In this document: positions 33,406-43,175 of the stretch, piece after piece
How positions within the stretch are numbered: position 1 is the stretch's first letter
Layout of the letters: the number at the start of each line of letters is the position of its first letter
Source: Chara braunii
Taxonomy: Eukaryota > Streptophyta > Charophyceae > Charales > Characeae
Reading direction: 5' to 3'
NCBI GenBank assembly: GCA_003427395.1
Contig: BFEA01000297.1
Span: 524,200 to 585,053, forward strand
DNA length: 60,854 nucleotides
The notes under the pieces: generated by a model
Databases searched by the model: none
The model's input: only the letters and a program-made list of their open reading frames with translations
Told to the model about the DNA's origin: nothing
Translations under genes and position numbers: made by a program

Positions 33406-33760
33406 AGAGGCCGAGCCACTTGAGAAGAGAAGAGAGGCCCTCATTTGTGGGAATGCGGAAGCGCCGGCGGAACGACAAGCGGGAGTTGCAGCATTGGAAC
33501 AAGTAAGGGAACGAGAAAGACAAGGCAAGCAAGGGAGAGGTAAAGGAGTGGAGCAGCTCGGGGAAGAGGTAGTCCTGGTTCTCACTGGGGTCATGGCCCT
33601 CTCCCTTGCCTCCCCTCCTATCTCTCTCTCTCTTTGCTCTTTTCTCTCCCTCTCTTCTTCCTCCCTCTCCCTACTCACTTCCGGCATCCCCCTTTAGTCA
33701 GACTGGTCGCTTACGAGTAAGCCCCGGTTTTATTTTATTTTATTTTAATTTTATTTCCGG
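33406..33760 (+). other. Transcribed LTR portion, no gene
   Basis: Short open frame (33494-33697) also seen in the second LTR copy (60210-60587). Composition is low-complexity (RERERQGKQGRG, then pyrimidine-rich), so I do not call a protein. Confidence 0.5.
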
Positions 33761-33764
33761 CGTG

Positions 33765-34125
33765 CACCATTACCGCACAAGGGTTACTGTATGCCTCAGC
33801 GCCGCGCCAGAGAGCACAAGGGTAACTTTATGCCTGTGCGCCGCGCCAGAGAGCACAAGGGTTACTGTATGCCTGTGCGCCTCGCCAGAGAGCATAAGGG
33901 TTACTGTATGCCTGTGCGCCCCGCCAGAGAGCACAAGGGTTACTGTATGTCTATGCGCCACGCCAGAGAGACAAGGGTTACTGTATGCCTGTGCGCCGCG
34001 CCAGAGAGTACAAGGGTTACTGTATGCCTGTGCGCTGCGCCAGAGAGCACAAGGGTTACTGTATGCCTGTGCGCCGCGCCAGAGAGCACATGAGTATCTG
34101 TGTATCTGAGCGCACCGTGCCAACG
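33765..34125. repeat. 39-bp minisatellite (13-codon period), ~9 copies
   Basis: agagcacaagggttactgt recurs every 39 bp, with cgccgcgcc between units. Because 39 is divisible by three, all frames stay open on both strands (for example 13-residue REHKGYCMPVRRA units). The same array starts the part of the second LTR at 60660-60854. Confidence 0.88.
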
Positions 34126-34199
34126 AGTATCAAGGTCACTGTACATCCGAGCTCACCACGCCAAAGAGCATCGAGGACGCTGTATGTCTGAGCGCACTG

Positions 34200-34560
34200 C
34201 GCAAGTCGATTTACTGTGTCAGCAGGCACTTAATTGAGCACTTCGATTTTCTGTGCCAGCAGGCACTCAGCTGAGCAAGTCGATTTACTGTGCCAGTAGG
34301 CACTTAATTGAGCACTTCGATTTTTTGTGCCAGCAGGCACTCAGTTAAGCAAGTCGATTTACTGTGCCAGCAGGCACTTAATTGAGCACTTTGTTTTATT
34401 GTGCCATCAGGCACCGAGTTGAGCAAGTCGATTTACTGTGCCAGCAGGCACTCAATTGAGCACTTAGATTTTCCATGCCTGCAGGCACTCAGATGAAGCA
34501 AGACGATTTATTGTGCCAGCAGACACTCAGCTGAGCATGTCGATTTACTACACCTGCGAG
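34200..34560. repeat. 37-bp minisatellite with alternating units
   Basis: Units ending in 'gccagcaggcact' alternate between 'aagtcgatttactgt' and 'acttcgattttctgt' types, giving a 74-bp higher-order period. Confidence 0.8.
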
Positions 34561-34824
34561 CACTCAAGCTGAGCATGTTGATTTTAAGTACAATGAGTAA
34601 CCGCGACTGTGCGCCTCTAAGAGCGTCACTGCGCAGTAAAACTTGGCTTCTAATGACTCTGAACAGCAATATTCCGCAGCGGTGTTCCCAAGCGATCGTG
34701 TGACTGTGCGCACTCAACTCGGATTCGAGCGGGTGTGACATTGCGCACTTTACTTGTGAAACAACGACTGCGCGCTCTCAAAATCGGATATTGTGTTCAT
34801 TCAGGATTGGCTTTGAGCAAAAAG

Positions 34825-35110
34825 CACATAGCACACTTCATCTGAAAACCCGGCATTGATGATTTTTGAGTCTATGCGACAACGCACACTTCATCTGAAA
34901 ACCCGACATTGATGATTTTGAGCTCGTGCGACAGCGCACACTTCATCTGTAAACCCGACATTGATGATCTTGAGCCAGCGCAACAGTGCGCACTCAACTT
35001 GTGAACTCAGTTTTGATGGATTTGAGTCCGTGCAACAGTGCGCACCCAATCTGTAAACTCTGCTTTGATGGGCTCAAGTTAGTGTGTCCTTGCGCACTCA
35101 ATCTGTGTAT
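34825..35110. repeat. ~52-bp minisatellite
   Basis: cacttcatctgaaaaccc and variants start at 34834, 34887 and 34939, followed by more diverged copies (caactcagtttgatgg types) to about 35110. Confidence 0.75.
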
Positions 35111-36600
35111 TTTACCTTGAAGATTTCCATGCGTGCCCATGCTCGGGTAAGTTGTCAAAGTGCTCGCCCAGGCGCAGGCAAGTTGTCTGAGTGCGCGCCC
35201 AGTCTCAGTTTGGCTGATCGAGTGCGCGCCCAGTCTCAGTTTGGCTGTTAGAGTGCGCGCTTAGTCTCAGTTTGGCTGTTAGNNNNNNNNNNNNNNNNNN
35301 NNNNNNNNNNNNNNNNNNNNNNNNNNNNNNNNNNNNNNNNNNNNNNNNNNNNNNNNNNNNNNNNNNNNNNNNNNNNNNNNNNNNNNNNNNNNNNNNNNNN
35401 NNNNNNNNNNNNNNNNNNNNNNNNNNNNNNNNNNNNNNNNNNNNNNNNNNNNNNNNNNNNNNNNNNNNNNNNNNNNNNNNNNNNNNNNNNNNNNNNNNNN
35501 NNNNNNNNNNNNNNNNNNNNNNNNNNNNNNNNNNNNNNNNNNNNNNNNNNNNNNNNNNNNNNNNNNNNNNNNNNNNNNNNNNNNNNNNNNNNNNNNNNNN
35601 NNNNNNNNNNNNNNNNNNNNNNNNNNNNNNNNNNNNNNNNNNNNNNNNNNNNNNNNNNNNNNNNNNNNNNNNNNNNNNNNNNNNNNNNNNNNNNNNNNNN
35701 NNNNNNNNNNNNNNNNNNNNNNNNNNNNNNNNNNNNNNNNNNNNNNNNNNNNNNNNNNNNNNNNNNNNNNNNNNNNNNNNNNNNNNNNNNNNNNNNNNNN
35801 NNNNNNNNNNNNNNNNNNNNNNNNNNNNNNNNNNNNNNNNNNNNNNNNNNNNNNNNNNNNNNNNNNNNNNNTGCGCGCCCATGCGCGCCCAAGCTTGACA
35901 TTGCTGTTAGAAGTGCGCGCCCCTGTGTGCCCAAGCTTGGCATTGCTATTAAAGTGCGCGCCCATGCGCACCCAAGCTTGACATTGCTGTTAGAAGTGCG
36001 CGCCCCTGTGTGCCCAAGCTTGGCATTGCTATTAAAGTGCGCGCCCATGCGCACCCAAGTTTGACATTGCTGTTAGAAGTGCGCGCCCCTGCGCGCCCAA
36101 GCTTGGCATTGCTGTTTGAGTGTGCGCCCATGCGCGCCCGAGCTCGGTATTGTTATATGAGTGTGCGCCCGTGCGCGCCCGAGCCTGGTATTGGTATATG
36201 AGTGTGCGCCCGTGCGCGCGCGAGCTCGGTATTGCTATATGAGTGTGCGCCCGTGCGCACCCGAGCCCGGTATTGCTATATGAGTGTGTGCCCGTGCGCG
36301 CCCGAGCTCGATATTGCTATATGAGTGTGCGCCCGTATGCGCCCATGCGCACCCCAGCTCGTTATTGCTATATGAGTGCGCGCCTATGCGCACCCAAGCT
36401 AGATATTGTCATTTGAGTATGCGCTCACGTGCGCCCATGATCTGTATTGCTATTTGAGCGCGTGCCCATGCGCGCCCAAGCCCGGTATTGCAGTGAGAGT
36501 GCGCGCCCATGCTCGCCCGAGTTAGATATAGCCATTTGAGTGCGCGCCCATGCGCGCCCACGCTTGGTATTGCTCCATGAGTGCGCCCGGGCTCGAGTAG
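35110..36600. repeat. ~42-bp GCGC-rich minisatellite, interrupted by the gap
   Basis: Units such as 'gtgcgcgcccatgcgcgccc' followed by aagcttggcattgct recur every 41-42 bp, with an 83-bp higher-order period next to the gap (aagctt at 35891, 35933, 35974). The gap was probably left because this array could not be assembled. Confidence 0.85.
35283..35871. other. Assembly gap (N)
   Basis: 589 N inside the 42-bp array. The true length is unknown. Confidence 1.
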
Positions 36601-36974
36601 GCTATACGAGTGCGTTCTCTAATGACTCTAGGATGCGTGTCCCGCCGATATGATGGTCGGGGATGCATGTCCAGCGAGTGTGATTAGTCTTGAGGATGTG
36701 ACTGGATGCCTCTGATGGCATGACTAGCCCCAAAACCCCGCTGATTTGATTTCTTGCTGATTAGTCTCTGCATAGACGATATTCATATCAGACCTTGTGC
36801 AGACGGTATTTTTCCTGCACGCATGATATTAGTGCAGTTCGGTTTGCAAGCGCAGTACTTTTCGAATGGCCTCTGCATAGATAATATCTTGATGATCAGT
36901 CTCTCTCAGTGACGATACTTGCAGTTAAGTCCTCATGCTCTAGTCCACTCGTTGCAGAGATGTTCGTATGATGT
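36601..36974. other. LTR interior without gene
   Basis: Weakly repetitive (tctgcata-gacgatatt variants). Nothing else recognised. Confidence 0.4.
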
Positions 36975-37265
36975 TCCTATATCGAGTTGCTGCTGATCAG
37001 CCGGACCCATTCAGGCGGGACCCTATATCGAGTTGTTGCTGATCAGCCGGGCTCATTCAGGCGGGCCCCTATATCGAGTTGTTGCTGATCGGTCGGGCCC
37101 ATTCAGGTGGGCCCCTATATCAAGTTGTTGCTGTTTCAGTCAGGCCCATTCAGGTGGACCCTTATATCGAGTTGTTGCTGTTTCAGCCGGGCCCATTCAG
37201 GCGGGCCCTTATATCGAGTTATTGCTGTTCAGCCGGGCCCATTCAGGCGGGCCCCTATATTGAGT
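36975..37265. repeat. 46-bp minisatellite, ~6 copies
   Basis: tatatcgagttgttgctg followed by gggcccattcaggcgggccc recurs near 36979, 37025, 37071, 37117, 37164 and 37211. Each unit has a GGGCCC pair that can form a hairpin. Confidence 0.85.
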
Positions 37266-37352
37266 TTGTTGCCACCAATTTGGCTTGAGGGTCTATTGAG
37301 GTGCTGTCCTCTTTGACCCTATCGAGTTGGGTTATTTTCCTGGGCTATTGAT

Positions 37353-38520
37353 ATGCCCCTCATCTCCAGGACATCATTGCTTGGTATAACAGCTTGCCAG
37401 GGGCATTCTATATTATTTTGCAGATTGGTCAAGCTGGCTTCTCAACATGAGACAACGCCTACATGGGGTAAGCTGGTTGAGAAGTTCTGCTATCGACACA
37501 TTGGGCATCAGAGCTTCGTCATTCGGGCCAACGAGTCTCCCACATCGAGGTACATATTGGTGATCACTTATCACGTGAGAGATGCTGGGCAGTGAAGGGA
37601 ACCACCTACGATCGGATTGCTGACTATATCTTCCGCAGGGAGAGTTACTGGAGGGAACACTGGCTACATGTGGTGTTTCCCCAGATCCCCTTTGCACCAG
37701 GTGGTGCCCTCTATGACTTTGACGGTTGTAACCCTAAACCACTGAGCAGAGGAGGCAGCAAGGAGAAGAGGCGTCAGGACAGGAGGATTAGGAGCGAGGT
37801 GGCCAGATCTGGGATACCTATTACCACCTGTCTACAGAGGTCAGAGACAGATGAGTCAGACCAAGAACCTTGCTGTGTGAGCGATGTTGACCTGGGGGAC
37901 TATTTTGACTGGGATACTCACAAGGACTGAGTACGCTTGAGTTTGGAGCAGGTCAAGAGCATCTTATGACATTGGTCACTGGAGTGAGACGCAGGCGGAA
38001 AGCAGGCTTACGACGAGTTGCCTATCTCTTGGCACGATACTTGCTTGAGGGTGATTAACCTAGGCATTACATGTCAGGAGGACCCAGGTCAGAGGAGGTA
38101 GTCGGTCCTTCAAGGGGGAAGGGACCAGTCTCGTATCTTGGGGATGGCTACAGCCATTTGGTGGGAGCATACTTCGTCATACAGGCTTTTTGGAAGCCTC
38201 TCTATGGAGACCGTTTTCGGGAGGTTTCGTATGACTACATCTACGGCAAGGGACAGATCGAGATCTTGATCGGTGCTACTAGCAGCATTTCTTTCGCTGA
38301 GGAGTTGTACCTTCGGAGTGTTGCGGACGAGGAGATGGCTAGATGTATGGCATATATCAGCAAGATCGATCCTACGGCATCCTTCGACATCAGCTATGTG
38401 GTCCCAGAGTCCATGACCACTCAGGTTCTCAATGACGAGCAGGACCAGCGTGTACCAGATACGAAGTCCCAGACAGTCGAGCCCACTCATGAGGGGGTAC
38501 CACTAGTCGTTATTGATTGA
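37353..38520 (+). other. Two or three unexplained ORFs inside the LTR of element 3
   Basis: 37353-37595 (80 aa), 37592-37930 (112 aa; begins on GTG in that frame and includes YWREHWLHVVFPQIPFAPGG and a Lys/Arg-rich stretch) and 38071-38520 (149 aa, ATG start, with YSHLVGAYFVIQAFWKPLYG). Unlike their surroundings these are not tandem repeats and have mixed amino-acid composition. I recognise no domain. They could be a captured gene fragment, an LTR-encoded protein or chance. Confidence 0.35.
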
Positions 38521-39077
38521 GGCTCGTATCTTTTAGTCATTAAGATGTACTATGACATTATTATGATTTACCAGTGACTGCAGCCCCTCCTTTATAGCTG
38601 CTTCTCGCATTCTCTGTGTACTACTCTTCAGTCTCGTATTTCTGGTCATGGTCTTGCAGAGTCTGGTTTTCTGGTCTTTTCATCTTCTCAGTGTCATTTG
38701 ATTTATGATGCATGTCCCGTAATGCATGAAATGTTTATGCATGAGATAACAAATTATTTATCACTCCACATCAGGTTACACTCAAGGCTACTTGAAGGAC
38801 TCCTGGATAATAGGTATTCCGGTGACCTTGATTCTAACCTTTAGACGGGGTCAGGTGCAGGCGATAAAACCGAACGCCTCACTCTAAGCCGTGTCGCCGC
38901 TGGCAGGAGGGATAACACTGACTACTCGACTGTGTGACAAAGACTGCTTGTAATTTCACTTTCAATCTTTCCTAAAACTCTCCAAAATCTTGCGTGACAG
39001 CTTGCCAGTCCACCAACCCACCGCACTCGGCCCGGGGAGAGACATCGAATCAGGCCTTGGAACGGTGGGGCGCGACA
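38521..39077 (+). other. U5-like end of the 5' LTR of element 3
   Basis: No ORF. Leads to the CGACA terminus. An inverted, non-informative open frame lies on the minus strand. Confidence 0.5.
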
Positions 39078-39081
39078 AAAA

Positions 39082-39098
39082 TGGCGCCGTTGCCGGGG
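39082..39098 (+). promoter_or_regulatory. Primer binding site, tRNA-Asp type (element 3)
   Basis: TGGCGCCGTTGCCGGGG is complementary to the 3' end of plant tRNA-Asp (...CCCCGGCAACGGCGCCA), a primer known from plant Ty3/gypsy lineages such as Athila and Tat. The LTR terminus CGACA precedes it by four bases. Confidence 0.88.
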
Positions 39099-39337
39099 AC
39101 TCAAAAATTTTGAGTTCCTGGGAGCGGACCTTGGTCACAATATTCAGTGAATAGGCAGCAGTCTAATATTTCGTACAAGGTCTGGCTTAGGTCAGAAAGA
39201 CTATTCAGCTAGAGGAGCCCCGAGAGGAGGGGCCTCTTGCAGAAGTCTATTTGAAGTGACTCAGACTAGCAAGCAAGTGTTCGAAATTTGTTTTCTGGAC
39301 CCTTCGCTTGACAAGTCTATAAGTCACAAACCAAACG

Positions 39338-39733
39338 ATGACTGAAGAGTATAATGTCCTTGAAGCCCTAACCCGTGTCACCTGCGGTGGTGCCTTCCCT
39401 TATATGTTTGTCAAATGCATTACTTGTGTAAAAGGTACAACGACTGTGCATGTGTTTGTCTCAAGATTCCTCGACACTGATGATTATGATATTCGACCCT
39501 ACGTCCTAGAAGGGGCTGATCGGGACCCTAGTTTTTTTACCAGCTGGGATGTTATAGTGGGGTGTGTCGAAGCCGAGAGGGATCAGTTGAGACAGCAAGG
39601 GATAAAAGCGAGTTGGAGCTTACTGCCTAGGATGTATGAGAAGATTCCTACCCCGCCGGTACCTAAACGATTATGTGATGGTAGGAACTGGCAGCCAATC
39701 ATCAGTGCAGCGCTGAGAAGGCAGAGTTGGTAG
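39338..39733 (+). CDS. Tandem module ORF 1 of element 3 (unknown family)
   Basis: 131 aa with ATG start and TAG stop, the only intact member of a series. Conserved blocks: TCGGAFPY near residue 15, FVSRFLDTDDYDIRPYVL near 45-65, a W-rich middle (SWDVIVG), KASWSLLP near 95, and the C-terminal CDGRNWQPIISAALR. The blocks recur in four downstream ORFs (39741, 40571, 41016, 41577). It lies 240 bp after the PBS and before gag, where an accessory or leader protein of the element could be encoded. Function unknown. Charge is mixed and no membrane segment is seen. Confidence 0.6.
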   Translation: MTEEYNVLEALTRVTCGGAFPYMFVKCITCVKGTTTVHVFVSRFLDTDDYDIRPYVLEGADRDPSFFTSWDVIVGCVEAERDQLRQQGIKASWSLLPRMYEKIPTPPVPKRLCDGRNWQPIISAALRRQSW

Positions 39734-39740
39734 GCATCCC

Positions 39741-40136
39741 ATGTCGGCAGTAACTAGAGCGATAGAGGCACTGATCAAGATCACGGCTGGAGGTGTCTTT
39801 CCATACGCCATTGAGAGGTGTGTGACTTGTGAGCACGACTAAGTGATCTTGTGCGTCTTTGTAGTCCGATTCCTTGATACAAATGAGTATGATGTAAGGC
39901 CGTATGTATCTGCTGAAACAAGAAGAGGGATTGACTATGAGGCGTGTTGGGTAGTTGCTGCTGAGTATATCCTAGATGAAAGGTTGTTGTTGAAACAACA
40001 GGGAACGAAAGTGACGTGGAGTGTCCTACCTAGGGAGTTTGAGAGATTCCCAAGCCCTCCTGTACCTTCTAGTTTCTGCGACGGGAAGGACTGGGGACCA
40101 ATCCTCAACGCGGTATTAAGGGATCGAGTGTGGTGA
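39741..40136 (+). pseudogene. Tandem module ORF 2 of element 3
   Basis: Exactly the same length as ORF 1 (396 nt) and starts 8 bases after its stop. Contains TAGGVFPYAIERC, FVVRFLDTNEYDVRPYVS, KVTWSVLPREFERFPSPPVP and CDGKDWGPILNAVLR. A TAA at 39840-39842 (codon 34) interrupts the frame; a Gln codon with C-to-T would explain it. Confidence 0.6.
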
Positions 40137-40139
40137 GCT

Positions 40140-40475
40140 ATGCCGATCGATGTCTACACTCGTGATGATGGAGAGAGCTTCTGTTTTGAGGTCTATCTAG
40201 ATGAACAGCAAGCAACTGTCATCGGGGTTGTGAGAGGATGCGACACTAGGCTAGGTAGGCACGACGAGATTAGTATGGTAGAGCACTACCTTGAGCTTAT
40301 GAGAGCGACTGCTTTTAGAGCAATTACGGGTCAGACTAAGATTAGGCATCTGCTGGATTGCAAGAGTTCGGATGGTAGGAGAGTGATGGTACATGCAAGA
40401 GATGAGACCATCCTATCTAGACAGCGTCCTGCAGATAGTCTGGCTAGAGGCGCTAGAGGCAGCCCAAGGCAATGA
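40140..40475 (+). CDS. Unassigned 111-aa ORF between modules
   Basis: The ATG lies three bases after the stop of module 2, and the frame is open for 111 codons (MPIDVYTRDDGESFCFEVYL near the start, Arg-rich end). It does not contain the module motifs. It may be a separate small protein or a module whose sequence has drifted beyond recognition. Confidence 0.35.
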   Translation: MPIDVYTRDDGESFCFEVYLDEQQATVIGVVRGCDTRLGRHDEISMVEHYLELMRATAFRAITGQTKIRHLLDCKSSDGRRVMVHARDETILSRQRPADSLARGARGSPRQ

Positions 40476-40570
40476 TACTGGAATGTGAAAACTCTATGTC
40501 AAATGCGACTGTGACTATTAGTAGAGGATGATTAGACAAAGTAACTGAGACTGACAGTCTGTTCAGGATA

Positions 40571-40996
40571 TTGAGACACGACGTATGTAAGGAAGAGCGT
40601 TTAGTATTTTATGTTCCAGTAATCAGATTTCTTAAGACCGACGAGATTGATGTGAGGGTTTATGCTCAGGAAGGAGTAAGAGAGGAAGAAGGTTATTTAG
40701 AGTGCCTGAGGAGAGTGTACATTCACCTTTTAAGGGTAAGGGAGTTACTTCGAAGCTTGTATGAGAAAGTGACTTGGGCAAAGCAAGTCAGGCAATTTGA
40801 AAGACTCCCTAGTTTTCTGACTACGGATAGTTTCACTGACAGGAGAGACTGGGCACCTCTTCTAAAAGCTATTGCCGTGGTTAGTAAGGCAAGAGAGAAT
40901 GACCTAGTAATGCGACCAAAGACGCTGTTTCTTGGGACCTTTGTACGTAGGTTCGAAGTTCAGGATGAAGCTTCTCCTGAAATTTTCATCACTTGA
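40571..40996 (+). pseudogene. Tandem module 3 of element 3 (N-terminus decayed)
   Basis: Retains VPVIRFLKTDEIDVRVYAQ, EKVTWAKQVRQFERLPS and FTDRRDWAPLLKAI in the right order and spacing. The GG-FPY block is missing. The frame begins on a decayed upstream portion and runs past the usual end. Confidence 0.5.
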
Positions 40997-41015
40997 CAAT
41001 GGAAAGGAGTTTGTT

Positions 41016-41537
41016 ATGGCTGAGGAGTATGCTAGTTTTCTAGGAGGTAAGCATCTTTGGGAGAAGGCTGAAGGACAGGCACTACCTGATAATAATTCGT
41101 CGGTTATCTCACGCCCACTCTGTGATTTAAAGCCCTTCACGGTAGGAGGGGTGTTTCTTTATAAGATTGAGAAATACACTGTCTTAGCTATACCTGAAGC
41201 GGAGGAGAAAGTGTATGTGTTAGTAACTCGCTTCCTAGAGACCGACGAGTACGACGTGTGAATATACACTCCAGTGACTAGGAAGATCTGGTGGCGGTAT
41301 ACCTGGTGTCACGAGTGAGCACTTAGTCACGTCTGCAAATACAGGAACGAACTCAAGAAGGAAGGTAAGAAAGTTACCTGGAGTGTGGAGCCTACTGAGT
41401 ATGAAAATTTTCCAAGTCCTCCCATTCCGAATAGCTTCGTCAACGGTGAGGACTGGAAGCCTATGCTTAATGTTGTTTTGAGAGATAGAAAGTGGAGTAG
41501 TATCAACATTGACGATTCAGATTGGAAGACTTGGTAG
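41016..41537 (+). pseudogene. Tandem module 4 of element 3 (two in-frame TGA)
   Basis: The ATG at 41016 gives an N-terminal extension, then TVGGVFLYKIEKY, VLVTRFLETDEYDV. TGA at 41259 and a second TGA near 41316 break it, after which KVTWSVEPTEYENFPSPPIP and VNGEDWKPMLNVVLR continue in the same frame to TAG at 41535. CGA-to-TGA explains the first stop (family motif DVR). Confidence 0.55.
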
Positions 41538-41576
41538 GCACAGGACAGGATCATGGGGGTCGCTAGGGACTAGGCA

Positions 41577-41999
41577 ATGTCAGGTTACTGCCCGACAATC
41601 ACGGCAGCTTTGGACGCCCTAGTTCCTTTTACCAGTGGAGGAACTTTTTCTTACAAGATAGAGCGCTGCATATCCCTAGAGGAGAAGCATGCACCTGGGA
41701 AGGCGTATATCCTTGTAGTGAAGTTTCTTGACACTGGTGAATACGATATCCGGCCCTATGTTTCCTCATTGAGAGAGAGAGGGACAGATCGCGAATCTTT
41801 TCGAAGCTGGATTAATAATATAATTGACCAAGAAAAGAAATAGTTGGAAAGAAAAGGGGCAAGAGTAGGTAGTGACTTAATGCCGATTGTGTTTGATAGG
41901 TTTTCCAAGCCTCTTCTGCCAGAAAGTTTTACTGACGGCAGGAACTGGGAACCAATTTTAAACGCAATCCTAAGAAAGAAAAGGTTCAGGAAGAAGTAG
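41577..41999 (+). pseudogene. Tandem module 5 of element 3 (one in-frame TAG)
   Basis: TSGGTFSYKIERC, VVKFLDTGEYDIRPYVS, a TAG at 41841-41843, then FDRFSKPLLPESFTDGRN and WEPILNAILRKK in the same frame to TAG at 41997. Ends 25 bp before the gag ATG. Confidence 0.55.
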
Positions 42000-42024
42000 G
42001 AGTATAATCAGTAAACTAGACAGG

Positions 42025-43175
42025 ATGGTCAAAGGACCGAACGCACGACAGAGCCGTGCTAGTTCCTCCGCTGGGGATGGAGAAGTGACCACTACCGTGG
42101 TTCTTCGAGAGATGTTGAACCGAATAGAGGCCATGAAGACCGGGATGGACACTATGAATGTTCGTCTAGACCTTCCAAGAGCTAAGGTACCTCCAGAGAA
42201 CATACCCTGCTTTGATGAAACCAAGGTTAGGGAGTTCCTGGAAGACTATGATTTCTTCGGTATGAGCCATGGTTGGTCAGATAAACAGAAGTTGAAAGCT
42301 CTGCTAGCCTATGTTGAACCTAAGATGAGCGTGTCGGTAACAAAAAAGACACAAGGGCTGACAATATGGACGAACGTGAGACAAAAGATGTTGGAAGAGT
42401 ACGCCAAGTATGACGTCCCAACAACCATGCAAAATTTGTTGGATGTACGACGCTCCAAGTACGTTATCCTCGATCAATTCCTAGAGGATTTTGAGTGGGT
42501 TGCGCGGAGAGTACCCTTCCTAGATGAAGCCAGAAGTGTCATGTCCTACTAACTAATTTTGTGGAGGATGAAAGAAAGGGTGTGGTAAGTCGCGCTGCTC
42601 ATTACCCTCTGAAATGGGAATAAGTGGTTGAGATGGTCTGAGAGCTACATTCGGTGTCAAACCGGAAATAGTCTCTGGAACAGATGAAAGCAATCACTAG
42701 TGCAAAAAAAGTTAATGTTGAGACAGCTACAGGAGGAAACTTGAAGGCCGAGGAGATCCTTGGTCTTCTTGTTAAGTTTGGTAGCTTCGAAAAGTTAACT
42801 TTTCCTGCCCCAGCAACTCAAGCACTTGTTGGAGTCGAAGAAGGTAAGGAAGAAAGAAAGAAGGAGAAGCAAAAGGAAGAGAGTGAAAGTGAGAGTGAAA
42901 GTAGTGACGACGATGACACTAAGCAAAGGAGAAAGGAAAGAAGGAAGAAATGAGAAAAGAAGCGTGATCGGGATTGGAAGAGAGATAATAAGAGTCGAGA
43001 TTGACAAAGAAGAGATGACCCTTTCCGATGTTATTATTGTGACGAGGAAGGTCATACTCTAACCCGGTGTCCGACGTTAGAAAAGGAGCTCGAAGAAGNG
43101 ATTGTCAAGAAAAACGTCAATGGGCACATCTGTGATGCCAATTGGAACAAGGTAGACTTCCGGGTCAAAGGAGGG
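42025..43175 (+). pseudogene. gag of element 3 with CCHC knuckle
   Basis: The ATG at 42025 starts a 175-codon frame with an N-terminal coiled-coil-like segment (LREMLNRIEAMKTGMDTMNV) and a gag capsid-like block (DETKVREFLEDYDFFG, WSDKQKLKALLAYVEP). It stops at 42550. Coding continues in other frames: 'FVEDERKGVVSRA', then 42684-42953 with a Lys/Glu/Ser-rich stretch, then CYYCDEEGHTLTRC (about 43036-43077), an intact C-x2-C-x4-H-x4-C nucleocapsid knuckle. One N at 43099. Confidence 0.82.

Larger units (their letters stand above)
32309..39077 (+). repeat. Inferred 5' LTR of element 3 (~6.8 kb including a gap)
   Basis: Termini TGTCG...CGACA, followed by spacer aaaa and the PBS. Its first ~1.67 kb matches 59188-60854 in order (hairpin array, Gln-rich open frame region, 39-bp array). 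It contains at least six different minisatellite arrays, a gap of N and two unexplained open frames. The right border rests on the PBS and the inverted ends, since the other copy is cut by the window. Confidence 0.65.

Noticed and set aside
33765-34125. CRISPR-like regular array
   Set aside because: Units are contiguous 39-bp tandem repeats with no unique spacers, in a eukaryotic LTR; a minisatellite.
35205-36054. Open frames of 200+ residues across the N gap
   Set aside because: Mostly ambiguous residues from N; meaningless.
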